Positions 17,796 through 26,968 of a stretch of 64,000 nucleotides of DNA are shown here, piece by piece. The first letter of the stretch is position 1. Every line of letters begins with the position of its first letter. Position numbers and translations under genes: made by a program. This DNA is from Streptomyces graminofaciens (GTDB lineage: Bacteria; Actinomycetota; Actinomycetes; Streptomycetales; Streptomycetaceae). A model generated the notes under the pieces. It worked only from the letters and a program-made list of their open reading frames with translations. It was not told where the DNA came from and did no database searches. The stretch lies in contig NZ_AP018448.1 in NCBI RefSeq assembly GCF_030294945.1, positions 9,148,501 through 9,212,500 on the forward strand, in the 5' to 3' direction.

Positions 17796-18478
17796 GGCCA
17801 CGACGTCGGGGGTGGGCCAAAGGCGCGACGACCGGCCCTCACCGCCAGAGTGGCGAGGGCCGCGTTGGCGCCACCACCAATCACAGCGCCGATACCGAAC
17901 GGTGCCACTCGACCGAGAACGATGATTCCCTGCTTGGTCCCGAACTTCGTGATGAAGTTCTTCCCCAAGACCCTGTTGATCTGACGCAACGTCTCGACTG
18001 GCACCTTGGCGACAATCTGACGTCCCCAATGTTGCCCCGTCCGCTCGGCGACCTTGGTGATGGTGGCGGAGCCGCTCCCGCCGAGCATGATTCCCATGAC
18101 GATCGTCCGGCGGCGCTCGACCTCGTCGATGGGGATTCCGTGGACTTCGGCGAGCGAGAGCGCGAAGAGGGCGCTCAGTTCAAGAGACGAGAGAGCCTCG
18201 CCTGCCGACAGTGCCAGTGCGACTCCCGTGCCGACGCCGGGCGCGGCTGCAGCTCCTCCAACCGCGGCACCTGTCCCGGTCAGGGCGCTGACGTACATCC
18301 GCTCCAGATTGCGGATCACCTGTGCGGGTGTCGCCTCCGGGTTCCGCTGGCGGGCCCGGGCGATGTTCTTGCGCACCAGTACGCTCTGGCTGTCGATTGC
18401 CTTGTCCAGGAGGTCGAGGACTCGCTGCCCACGTCCGTCTTCTGCCGGAACCGGTCCGTCGTGGGCGCCTGTTGTCAT
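17747..18478 (-). CDS. EcsC-like protein, 243 aa
   Basis: ATG 18478 is preceded by AAGGAG at eight bases. After a charged N-terminus (LLDKAIDSQSVLVRKNIARA) there is a glycine/alanine-rich segment (GAAVGGAAAAPGVGTGVALAL), then AEVHGIPIDEVERRRTIVM and later RQINRVLGKNFITKFGTKQG and GRVAPFGIGAVIGGGANAAL. The HG-I-P..-ERRR and PFGIGA-GG-N pattern matches the EcsC family, a membrane-associated protein family of unclear biochemistry. Its tail is read in a second frame by the cysteine-rich gene. Confidence 0.65.
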   Translation of the reverse strand: MTTGAHDGPVPAEDGRGQRVLDLLDKAIDSQSVLVRKNIARARQRNPEATPAQVIRNLERMYVSALTGTGAAVGGAAAAPGVGTGVALALSAGEALSSLELSALFALSLAEVHGIPIDEVERRRTIVMGIMLGGSGSATITKVAERTGQHWGRQIVAKVPVETLRQINRVLGKNFITKFGTKQGIIVLGRVAPFGIGAVIGGGANAALATLAVRAGRRAFGPPPTSWPWLTHSAPPKSENSPA

Positions 18479-18686
18479 ACCTTGCACTCCTTAGGTCGTT
18501 AGGCCCCAAGTCTCCCACTCAGGCTGCCAGTTCTGGAGCGTTTCCCGACAGTTCCTACCTGTCCAGGCTTGGAGCCTTTGCGGTCCGCCCCATCGACTGC
18601 GAGATCACCGTCGGCACCTCCCAGGGGCGCCGCACCGGCGCACACTGTCTCGTCACGACCCTGCCCCCACGCCCCAGCCGTCGGGG

Positions 18687-19157
18687 TTAGAGCCGCCCGC
18701 TGTGCGTGTCCGGGCCGGGGGTCTCGCGGGTGCACTCGGCCCAGACCGTCTTGCCGCCGGGCGGGTACGGCTCGACGCCCCAGCGGTTGGCGAGGGCGAT
18801 GACCAGGAGCAGGCCGCGGCCGAACTCGTTGTTCAGGGGCGTTCCGCAATCCGCAGGCGGCGACGGGAGGTGCTCGCCCCGGGCGTCGGTGGCGGCGATG
18901 CGGAGCAAGCCGCCCGCCGTGTCGAGGGTGAGGGTGAGCCGGAAGTCGCGGCTGCCGACACGACCGTGAAGGGCGGCGTTGGCGGCGAGTTCGGCCACGA
19001 TCTGCTCGGCGCGCTCCGTGACGCCGAGTGACACCGGCCACGCGCGGAGCTGCTCGGCGGCGAGGAGGCGGGCGAGCCGGGCTCCGCCGCGAGTGGACGA
19101 CAGAAGTTGCGCGAACGTATCTACGGTGGAGTGAAGTTGGGGTGTGGTTGCGCTCAT
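18687..19157 (-). CDS. HATPase_c_2 (anti-sigma-like) regulatory ATPase, 156 aa
   Basis: A GHKL-fold serine kinase-like regulator of the kind abundant in Streptomyces. The N-box is AELAANAALHG (about residues 56-66), followed by an acidic G1 region (TDARGEHLP) and GRGLLLVIALANRWGV. I chose ATG 19157; the frame is open to 19256 but the extension has no domain character. It is divergent from the XRE gene (169-base gap), the standard arrangement with XRE/DUF397 pairs, where it may control a sigma factor or the regulators. Confidence 0.8.
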   Translation of the reverse strand: MSATTPQLHSTVDTFAQLLSSTRGGARLARLLAAEQLRAWPVSLGVTERAEQIVAELAANAALHGRVGSRDFRLTLTLDTAGGLLRIAATDARGEHLPSPPADCGTPLNNEFGRGLLLVIALANRWGVEPYPPGGKTVWAECTRETPGPDTHSGRL

Positions 19158-19325
19158 GAGGCCACGGTGACGGGTGCACTGGGGCGCGTTCCAGAGGTCC
19201 GGTCCGTACGTTGCGTCAGCGTACGGGCACATTTCGTGGACGGTACGACGGTTCATGCGTCACGCTGAGTGTCGTCGACTGTGGGACGGCGAACAGCGCG
19301 GGTACGGAACCGGAGGTGGCCGCGG

Positions 19326-20198
19326 ATGACCGACGGCGGTGTGGTGGACGACGAAGACGTGTCGTGCGGCGAGGCGGACCGGGAGCCCGATCCCTCGGAC
19401 AGCCTGCGGACCTTCGGGGCGGTCATGCAGGCACTGCGCGAGCACGCGGGGTACAGCAGAACCGAGTTCGCAAACCTGGTCAGCTTCTCCAAGCACACGG
19501 TGGAGTCGGTGGAGTTGGGGCGCCGGATGCCCGACGTGGCGTTGGTGGAGCGGTCAGAGGAGGCGCTGGGGAACACGGGGGCGCTGCGGAAGGCGTCGAA
19601 GTACGTGACACGGGGGCGCGGGGATGTCGGGCTCGCGGCATGGTTCCGGCAGTGGGCCCGGCTGGAGCGGGTGGCGGTGAGCCTGTGTACGTACGAGTGC
19701 CGGCTGGTGCCGGGGTTGTTGCAGTCGGAGGGGTATGCGCGGGCCCTGTTCGAGAACCGGCTTCCACTGCTGACTGATGAGCGGTTGGAGGCTCAGGTCG
19801 AAGCGCGGCTGGAACGGCAGAGGATGCTGCGCGAGCGGCCGACTGTGCCGCTTCACTTCATTGTGGAGGAGGCTGTTTTCCGGCGCAGGCTCGGTGGTCG
19901 TGACGTGCTGAGGGGCCAACTGGACCATGTGCTGGAACTGACGACACCCCGCAACGTGACACTGCAAGTCATGCCGACCGAGGCCGAGTTCCATGCGTGC
20001 ATGGACGGCCCGGTACAGCTCCTTGAGACCCCGGAAGGGCGGCGGCTGGCGTACTCCGAAGGACAGGAGAACGGCCGATTGATCTCCGACCGCAAAGAGG
20101 TGCGCCTGCTCTACCAGCGCTATGACACACTGCGCTCGCAGGCCCTGACCCCCCAGGACTCGCGGGGCCTTCTGGAGCGACTGCGAGGAGCGCTATGA
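19326..20198 (+). CDS. XRE-family regulator with DUF5753 domain, 290 aa
   Basis: The start ATG has GGAGG nine bases upstream. The HTH is near residues 30-75 (AVMQALREHAGYSRTEFANL..SKHTVESVELGRR). The DUF5753 ligand-like domain follows (WARLERVAVSLCTYECRLVPGLLQSEGYARAL, and later LDHVLEL..PRNVTLQVMP). WhiJ/AbaA-type regulators of this layout work with a small DUF397 protein, encoded directly after with a four-base overlap (ATGA). Confidence 0.9.
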   Translation: MTDGGVVDDEDVSCGEADREPDPSDSLRTFGAVMQALREHAGYSRTEFANLVSFSKHTVESVELGRRMPDVALVERSEEALGNTGALRKASKYVTRGRGDVGLAAWFRQWARLERVAVSLCTYECRLVPGLLQSEGYARALFENRLPLLTDERLEAQVEARLERQRMLRERPTVPLHFIVEEAVFRRRLGGRDVLRGQLDHVLELTTPRNVTLQVMPTEAEFHACMDGPVQLLETPEGRRLAYSEGQENGRLISDRKEVRLLYQRYDTLRSQALTPQDSRGLLERLRGAL

Positions 20199-20380
20199 GT
20201 ACGACGGAACTCGCCTGGTTCAAGTCCAGCTACAGCGGCAGCTCAGGCGACAGCTGCATCGAGATCGCCGTCACCGAACAGGCCATATGCGTACGGGACT
20301 CCAAGGACGTGACACGCCCTCACCTCGCCGTCGGCCGTGAGGAGTGGTCGCGGTTCGTGGGATTCGCGACAGAGGCGTGA
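20195..20380 (+). CDS. DUF397 protein, 61 aa
   Basis: The sequence LAWFKSSYSGSSGDSCIEIA..VRDSK and W..F is the DUF397 signature at full length. The start overlaps the XRE regulator stop, so both are coupled. These small proteins modulate their partner XRE regulators in development-related switches. Confidence 0.92.
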   Translation: MSTTELAWFKSSYSGSSGDSCIEIAVTEQAICVRDSKDVTRPHLAVGREEWSRFVGFATEA

Positions 20381-20622
20381 GCGACACGGGTGCCGACGGC
20401 TCTCGGTGACCGGTGTGGTGGTATTGCCCTCGGTCCCGCATCGCTCAGTGCCGGTGGGGGAGACCTCTGGGTCCCCCCACCGCAGTGTGTAGCGTCAGCC
20501 GTACCCAGGTTCATCGGTGACGTCGAGCGCGGAAGGCCGCAGACACAACGTCACGGTCTCCCAAGCTCACCGGCACGGTCTCCTCCGAGTAGATCGATGT
20601 GCGCGCTGCTCGTCGGACCAAC

Positions 20623-23600
20623 TCAGTTCTCTTCGAAACCCGTGTCCTCGAACTTCAACTGGGCGGCGTTCTCTCGGACGGTACGTACCTGCTGTTCGGT
20701 GAATCCGTCGGGAGTGCTTGCGGCGATCTCGATACGGACCTCGAGCGTGACGCCGTCGGCGGCTTCGAGGTGTGCCAGGACCTCCTGCTGGATATTGGCG
20801 AAGTCAGCAGCGGGACGGTTGGGGTTAAGAGTCTTTACACCCCAGAACCTGCGCGTGACCTTCTTCGCCGGCGGAGTCGAGGGCTGAGAGCCGGGGCCCG
20901 GCGTAGGCGTGACAGCACCGGGACTGAGAGACGGGCTGCCGCCTTCACCGCTATTGCTGCCGTCCGCAGGGGCGACCGGTTCGATCGGCGGGGTGGCCAC
21001 AACCCGTGCGCGCTGGGCGACGGCTCGGGCTGGCTGGACGAGGAGTGTGTCATCGGTGACGAAGCTGGGATCGGGCCTGTCGCCATGGATCCAGAGGTTC
21101 TGGTACTCGTCGGTGGCTTCGTCGTAGCCGTCGGCGAGGGCGAAGGCGTCCTGCTGCCAGAGGAGGACGTCGGCGGCGCCGAGTACGGCCTGTTCGAGCA
21201 CCTGTCGGTTGGGCAGGCGCTTGAGGTAGGGGTACTGCGTGTACCAGGACCACAGGTCGCCGAACCTCACATGCCCCTTGCCCCATGCGCTGGCCAGGGC
21301 GCCTTCAAGAGCCATGCGCACGAGCGTGGCCCCGAGCACTGGGGTGATCCAGCCCTTGGCTTTGAGCGCCGCGGTGACGCGCTCGGCGAGGCAACCACCG
21401 TCCTTGGCAATACGAGTGAAGGAGATGGTGGGCTTCTGGCCGGGCAGCTCGGTCGGGATCAGAGCTGCGGAGAAGGCCGCGCGGACACGGTCGTCGACGG
21501 CCGCGTCCAACTGGCGTGCGCGGGTGCCGGACTGCTTGCGCTGCTGGGCGCTGAGCTCAAGCTCCTCGGCCTCGTCGGCGATGGACTTCCAGGCTCGGTA
21601 CTCCCGCACCACTCCTTCGAGCTCGGGGTAGGTGTCGCGATCAGCGGCGACCATGACCAGCATGTTGCGCCGCTGCCGCTGCCCGGTGCCTGCCTCCCGC
21701 AGGAGACGCGCGGCGAAGTCCGCAGCGGTGGAGGCGTCCTTGCCCCAGGTGAACTTCGGGTGCAGGACGACGAGCTTGAGCACCTCGGAATCGGGGATGT
21801 CTCCTGTGTCGAGAGGCGCGGCATATACGTCACCGAAGGAAGCCTTGGATGCCCTGGCCTTGAGGCGTTCGACGATCGTGGCGTGCACGTCGGCCTGGCT
21901 GTAGCCGGCTGCGCGGTCGGCGGCCACGCGGGAGACCGAAGCAGCCAGGTCGTACCAGGAGCGGTCACCGTCCTCGTAGAAGTACGTGGCACGCTGGCCC
22001 AGCAAGGCACGGGCATCACCGATGTGGTTGATGACGTCGCCGGGAACCGCAGTGCCCAAGCGGAGTTGCTGGATGTCCACGCCCTTGTGTGCCGAGCGCA
22101 GGGTCGGGACGGTTGCGATGAATACTGACCGGGCGACACGCCTGGTAAGGGCTCGCTGCCCGAACGACGGACGCTCGTGGTCGATCTGAACGGGGGTGGC
22201 CCCCTCGCCGTCGACGTCCTTGTCCACCACCGGCTTCCAGTTGTCATCGAGATACTTGGTGATCTCACTGAAGACCTGGGTGTCGTGGACGGGCACTGCG
22301 CCAGGGGTGATAAGCGGTGTGGTGTCATTGGCGGCCCACAGCGAGTTGATGACCACGCTCATCAGACGCAGCACGCCGCGGGTGCGCTGGAACTTCGGCA
22401 GCGTCGACCAGTCTTCGTAGAGCCGGTCGAACAACTCGGGATGGATGGGGTACGCCGCTCGGATGCGCTGCTCGTACGCGCCGGTGGTCGTCTCGCGAGG
22501 GAAGAACCCGGTGTTCTCCTGGTAGTACTTCACGTACTGCTTGGCCACCGCGGCGATGTCCGCCAGGGCCACGGCATCGGGTTCTTCGAACAGACGCCGC
22601 CGCACGATTTCGAAGGACTCGATGTTGTTAGCCGGTCGCCAGTCGTCGGCGTTCCGGCCGATGGTGTGCTGCAGGGTTTCCAGAGCGACGTGCCCGTTGG
22701 GGCCGCCTACCTCGAGCGCCGAGCCGCCGCCTCCGTTGTCCAGGGAGTCGGAGGCGGGAATAGAGACTACGAGCATGACCCCGGGGATGGACTTGGCCAT
22801 CTCGGTCAGGTGCTGGGCGAAGGTGTGCTGCGTGGCGAAGGATCCGCCGGGCAGGTCGTCGCGGCCGACGAGTTGGCGGGCGTAGGCCACCCACTCGTCG
22901 ATCAGGATCAGCACGCTCTTGCCGCCGGCGACGACGTCGCGCACGACGGCGTCCAGCGCGTCGCCGGGATCGGTGCCGGTGGCATCAGCCATCGCGACGC
23001 GGTCGAATGCCTCGCGATCTCCGAGCTGCCAGGCCAACTCCCCCCAGAGCGTGCGCACCTGCGTGCCGTCGTCCTTAGGGATCGGCTGGCTCGGGGAGAG
23101 CTTCGTGCCCACCAAGGTGACCCGCTTCACGTCCAAAGACCTCAGCGGATCGCCTTCAGCCGTGGGCAGGGAGGCATGCACAACGTCCTGGACAGATTGA
23201 GACAGTGCGCTTGTAGCCAGGCCTTCGGAGAACAGGTGGTACAGGGCCAGCATCGAGTGCGTCTTGCCGCCACCGAACTGGGTCTGCAGGTTTATGACAG
23301 GGCTTGCTCCGGCGTCCCCGGAGAGGCGCTTGAGCGCGCGAGTCAGCAGATCGGACAGACCGCTGGTGAGATAGGTCCGCGAGAAGAACTCAGCCGGGTT
23401 CAGATACTCCGGCGCCGCGCTGTGGCCATGGGCCACTGCATACAGGTCGGCGGCGAACTCTGCGGCGGAGAACTGCCCACGGATCACGTCGGCGTGTGGT
23501 CGGATGACCTCACGCCACGGTTTGATCGCCGTACCGGCTTGCATACCGGCCACCTTGACGGCCTGCGCCTCACGCGTCAGCCGGTTGCGGGTCTGCTTCT

Positions 23601-24030
23601 CGAAGACCTCCCGCTGGTGCTCCATGCGCATCTTCGCGACCGCATCGGCCTCGTCGCTGGCACCGATCACCGTCAGCAGACGCTCGATCGTGTCCAGCGC
23701 GCGGTAGGTGTCGTCCGAGGAGAACTTCTGTCCGTGGTGAGCCGCGTTCGCAGTCTCCCGCAGCTCGGAGGCCAATGCGGACTGCGGGCGCGAGAGGTCC
23801 TTCTCGAAGACTTTCCATCTCTCTGTGACTATGCGCAGCAGGAACCGCACGTCGTCACGCGAGTACGTCTTGGCTGTGCCGAACTTTGTCGCATCCTCAG
23901 CAGCGATCAGCTCAATCCAGTCCTTCCCGGCCGGGGCCTGGGCGGACATACGCATGTCGACCCACGGTCGCATGCCCTCGAGCAGTTGGTCGAAGCTGCG
24001 CAATACCTTCTCATTGTTCGTCAGCGCCAT
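20623..24030 (-). CDS. DUF499 ATPase with N-terminal Swt1-like HEPN domain, 1135 aa
   Basis: The ATG at 24030 shares one base with the stop of the upstream methyltransferase (TGATG) and has AGGAG in front. Residues 1-130 resemble the Swt1-type HEPN domain: SELRETANAAHH (R91-x6-H98, an RX4-6H motif) then FSSDDTYRALDTIERLL. An AAA-type motor follows: INLQTQFGGGKTHSMLAL (Walker A, about 255) and VLILIDEWVAYARQL (Walker B, about 375). TRGVLRLMSVVI and other DUF499 features continue to about residue 950. The C-terminus has a proline/serine linker and a small terminal domain. DUF499 proteins travel with DUF1156 methyltransferases in anti-phage modification systems; this one likely senses or acts on unmodified invaders. 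Confidence 0.83.
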   Translation of the reverse strand: MALTNNEKVLRSFDQLLEGMRPWVDMRMSAQAPAGKDWIELIAAEDATKFGTAKTYSRDDVRFLLRIVTERWKVFEKDLSRPQSALASELRETANAAHHGQKFSSDDTYRALDTIERLLTVIGASDEADAVAKMRMEHQREVFEKQTRNRLTREAQAVKVAGMQAGTAIKPWREVIRPHADVIRGQFSAAEFAADLYAVAHGHSAAPEYLNPAEFFSRTYLTSGLSDLLTRALKRLSGDAGASPVINLQTQFGGGKTHSMLALYHLFSEGLATSALSQSVQDVVHASLPTAEGDPLRSLDVKRVTLVGTKLSPSQPIPKDDGTQVRTLWGELAWQLGDREAFDRVAMADATGTDPGDALDAVVRDVVAGGKSVLILIDEWVAYARQLVGRDDLPGGSFATQHTFAQHLTEMAKSIPGVMLVVSIPASDSLDNGGGGSALEVGGPNGHVALETLQHTIGRNADDWRPANNIESFEIVRRRLFEEPDAVALADIAAVAKQYVKYYQENTGFFPRETTTGAYEQRIRAAYPIHPELFDRLYEDWSTLPKFQRTRGVLRLMSVVINSLWAANDTTPLITPGAVPVHDTQVFSEITKYLDDNWKPVVDKDVDGEGATPVQIDHERPSFGQRALTRRVARSVFIATVPTLRSAHKGVDIQQLRLGTAVPGDVINHIGDARALLGQRATYFYEDGDRSWYDLAASVSRVAADRAAGYSQADVHATIVERLKARASKASFGDVYAAPLDTGDIPDSEVLKLVVLHPKFTWGKDASTAADFAARLLREAGTGQRQRRNMLVMVAADRDTYPELEGVVREYRAWKSIADEAEELELSAQQRKQSGTRARQLDAAVDDRVRAAFSAALIPTELPGQKPTISFTRIAKDGGCLAERVTAALKAKGWITPVLGATLVRMALEGALASAWGKGHVRFGDLWSWYTQYPYLKRLPNRQVLEQAVLGAADVLLWQQDAFALADGYDEATDEYQNLWIHGDRPDPSFVTDDTLLVQPARAVAQRARVVATPPIEPVAPADGSNSGEGGSPSLSPGAVTPTPGPGSQPSTPPAKKVTRRFWGVKTLNPNRPAADFANIQQEVLAHLEAADGVTLEVRIEIAASTPDGFTEQQVRTVRENAAQLKFEDTGFEEN

Positions 24031-26888
24031 CAGATCTCCTCCCCAAAGAGCATCTCGGCCACAGCAGCCGGGCGGATCGTGGTCGACGTCGCGGAGACAT
24101 CGGCCCACGCACCTCCGAGCCCATTGAACAGACTGGCGGTCGAGGCGTCCTGAGACTCCATCAGCTCATACAGGCGGGTGGCCAGGCGGTTGACCTCATC
24201 CAGGTCTACCTTCCCCTTCACCTCGGCCATGAGCCTCGCGGCCTCCTCACGTCCGTCAGTCGCGTACGCACGCGCCAGGTGACAGGTGACCTCCCACAGC
24301 GACAGCCGGTCGTCGTGGGCCGGATCCCACCGGGGGTCCAGGTCCTGCGGCTTGATCAGTGCGACCTTGCCGGCGCCGGAGGTGAGGGTTCCGCCACGGG
24401 CGATCCCATCCACCGAGAGGCCCAGGGGCACAGCCAGCGACTCGGCGTCACCGTAGGGGCGGGTGTCCCAGCCATAGGAGCGGAACCAGTCCAGACAGAA
24501 CCGGGTGTCGGCGTCCAGTTCGGCGTCATGCTCATTCTGCAGGGCGTCGAAGGTCTGGTTGATCAGCGCCAGCGCGGTCTTCACCGACATTGTGGAGCCG
24601 TCGTCCTCCAGCACCCGAGAGAAGCGGGAGAACACCCCCATGCCGGGGCCGAGGATTGTCTGACGCAGATCGGCTGGCGCGATCGCCCCCTCGCGAATGC
24701 GCGGCAGCGCTTCCTCCAACTCGGCGTGCAGGGCCGACAGGAATCCCGTGCGGTCAGTGGCCGATGCTGTCTCCTTACGTGGCCGCAACGCGAGCACGAT
24801 GGAAGAGGCGAGCGCGTTGGTGCCCACCGAGATCATCCGGCCGCTGCGCTCGGAGCGGACTGGCCAGGTCGCGGTGATAGTCCAGCCAGCCCGAATCATG
24901 CCCTCCAAGAGGGTGGACCAGCCGGTGCTGGCAATTCCCTCCTTTTCCAGTTCGGACTGTTTGAAGGCGTAGAACACGGTGATCGGGTATTCTGGCGATG
25001 CCGACTGTCGAGTGTGAGTAAATACCCGCTCAAATCCGTCCTCGAAGAATTTTTCTGCCTTCGCTCTTCCCCCGTGCCGATAAGGGTTGGCAACCAGCTC
25101 TTCCTTCTTCGGGACGAGCATCGTGCCGAATAGGTCCGGGTGGATACCTCGGAGGGATCGACGAAGCCAGACGTAGAAGAAGTCAGACAGATCAGAGTAG
25201 CCGATGTTGTCGTAGTAAGGAGGGTCGGTGCAGACCAGGAGGCCAGAGTAATCGCGACTAGCCGCGTCTGCCTGGTGTGAGAATCCTGGGAATTGGTCCG
25301 CAGGGACGGAGGCGAGGCCGGAAGATACCCAATCGACATGGTTTCCGAAATTTCCCACCGCGTTCGAGAGGACGTTGACTTCAATAAAGTCCCAGGTCAT
25401 GGCGATAGCGTGGCGGGGGAAAGTATTCCTAACCTTCTCGACCCCGTTGATCCAGCTGCAGATCGAGGAAGACCAGTCGGCAAGCTTTGAGATTGCCATG
25501 GAAAGGTATGTTGCTACGGCGTCAGCATACGCCTCAGCTCCCATGCCGCCGCGGGCCAGGGATTCGCCGCGAGGGCGGCCGGCCGCAAGCGCGTCCCTGA
25601 GTGCCAGTTCTCGCGCCTCGGCAACTAGATCGCTGAATGTCACGAGGGCAGTCAGCTGCCTGTTAGTGAATAGATCGATGTAGTCGGTCATTCCATAGGC
25701 CTGAACTCGGAAACCGAGCGTGGCGTCGGGGAGGCTCCCCAGAGGTACTGAATCCGGCCGCGGTAGATCGGCTGACGAGATGTGATCACTGTTGGGTTTC
25801 AGGTAAATCCGGCGACGATTACCCTCGGCGATGACGGCCATCAGTTGCTCGCGCACTCGTTTAGCGCGGCCTTCCTCACGGATGTACTTGAACTCGACAC
25901 CGCTGTGACACGCGATGCAGGTGGCCCCCTTACGTTCCACCGTGCCCTCGGTGTCCTTGCCAGGAGCCAGCTGCGCGTCATGCCCGATGGCGAACTCCAC
26001 GCGTCGCCCACCCGGTGAAGTGGTGTCGGCTACGATCCTGTGGGTGACGTAAGCCTCTTTGCCCTTCTTCTTGCTGAGCCACCAAGAGCGGACAAGAGGC
26101 ATTCGGATCCCGCAGGCGGGGTTGGGGCAGATTACGGTGCGGGCCCAGAGCCAGGCGATCACTGGTGCCTGCGTGTACTTGCCGGTGGGTTCGCCGTCTC
26201 GTCCCAGGACAGCGACCTGCGCGTCTGGGTAGTGATGTCCGATCCGCTGTTTGGCCTGGTCGCGCATCCACATGCCGTATCGGCGCACGTCCTCGGCCAG
26301 ACCGGTGGCGCGAGACCATTCGGTGACCTGAGTATCGGCTGCCCCTGGGAACACAGGGGCCTGCCCCGCGAACTTCGGTGGGATTTCGATCAGTGCCCTA
26401 GTCTTGAGGGAAGGGACGGGATTGAGATCGCTGCCGCGTGCTTCGAGCCCGAGTCGCTGTGCTTCGACGGGGATGGTTCCTCCCCCGGAGAACGGGTCGA
26501 GGATCGCTGGCGGGTTTCCGTCGGTGTACTTGAGGATCGCGTCCCGAGCCTCGCGGTAGACCCTCTCGTTGTTCGTGTTCTCCCACTGCACAATCCTGCG
26601 AATAATCCAGTGCAGTCGTTCGCGTTCGGCTTTCTGTTCTTCCTCGGTGGGAAACAGATCAGGCCGTGACGAGGGGTCATCGACCAGTTGCGCGAACAGT
26701 ACCGCTCGGATCGAAGCGAGAGGGCGCGGCGCCCACCACAGGTGCATCGTTGCCGGGTGTCCCTTGCGGGGGACGGACTTCTCATGGGCAGAGGCGTCGT
26801 TGATGTCCTCCAGCGGGAGAGAGACCTCGATGAGCTTGCGTCGAGGGACAGAACCTGACGGCGTTCCGGGCTGCACTGCGGTGTTCAC
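24030..26888 (-). CDS. DUF1156 DNA methyltransferase, 952 aa
   Basis: The N-terminal segment RRKLIEVSLPLEDIN...PRKGHPATMHLWWAPRP is the DUF1156 signature. The SAM-binding motif is ILDPFSGGGTIPVEAQRLGL (about residue 140) and the catalytic motif IV is CTDPPYYDNIGYSDLSDFFY (about 545), the DPPY form expected for an amino-methyltransferase (N6-adenine or N4-cytosine). CPNPACG and CIACHSG pairs (near 255 and 320) suggest zinc-binding inserts. The start is a GTG at 26888 without a strong ribosome-binding site. Local GC drops in 24.98-25.5 kb. It is the modification arm of the three-gene operon. Confidence 0.87.
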   Translation of the reverse strand: MNTAVQPGTPSGSVPRRKLIEVSLPLEDINDASAHEKSVPRKGHPATMHLWWAPRPLASIRAVLFAQLVDDPSSRPDLFPTEEEQKAERERLHWIIRRIVQWENTNNERVYREARDAILKYTDGNPPAILDPFSGGGTIPVEAQRLGLEARGSDLNPVPSLKTRALIEIPPKFAGQAPVFPGAADTQVTEWSRATGLAEDVRRYGMWMRDQAKQRIGHHYPDAQVAVLGRDGEPTGKYTQAPVIAWLWARTVICPNPACGIRMPLVRSWWLSKKKGKEAYVTHRIVADTTSPGGRRVEFAIGHDAQLAPGKDTEGTVERKGATCIACHSGVEFKYIREEGRAKRVREQLMAVIAEGNRRRIYLKPNSDHISSADLPRPDSVPLGSLPDATLGFRVQAYGMTDYIDLFTNRQLTALVTFSDLVAEARELALRDALAAGRPRGESLARGGMGAEAYADAVATYLSMAISKLADWSSSICSWINGVEKVRNTFPRHAIAMTWDFIEVNVLSNAVGNFGNHVDWVSSGLASVPADQFPGFSHQADAASRDYSGLLVCTDPPYYDNIGYSDLSDFFYVWLRRSLRGIHPDLFGTMLVPKKEELVANPYRHGGRAKAEKFFEDGFERVFTHTRQSASPEYPITVFYAFKQSELEKEGIASTGWSTLLEGMIRAGWTITATWPVRSERSGRMISVGTNALASSIVLALRPRKETASATDRTGFLSALHAELEEALPRIREGAIAPADLRQTILGPGMGVFSRFSRVLEDDGSTMSVKTALALINQTFDALQNEHDAELDADTRFCLDWFRSYGWDTRPYGDAESLAVPLGLSVDGIARGGTLTSGAGKVALIKPQDLDPRWDPAHDDRLSLWEVTCHLARAYATDGREEAARLMAEVKGKVDLDEVNRLATRLYELMESQDASTASLFNGLGGAWADVSATSTTIRPAAVAEMLFGEEI

Positions 26889-26968
26889 CTGCTCAATCTA
26901 GTTTCCGCGGCGCTCGAACCGTGCCTCGGGTGGCGTTCGAGCGGATGAAGGCGTGTGGATCTTGTGCG

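Noticed and set aside
22177..24153. 658-codon plus-strand frame opposite the DUF499 gene
   Set aside because: Shadow frame; the minus strand carries Walker motifs and a HEPN domain, the plus strand has no recognisable domain.
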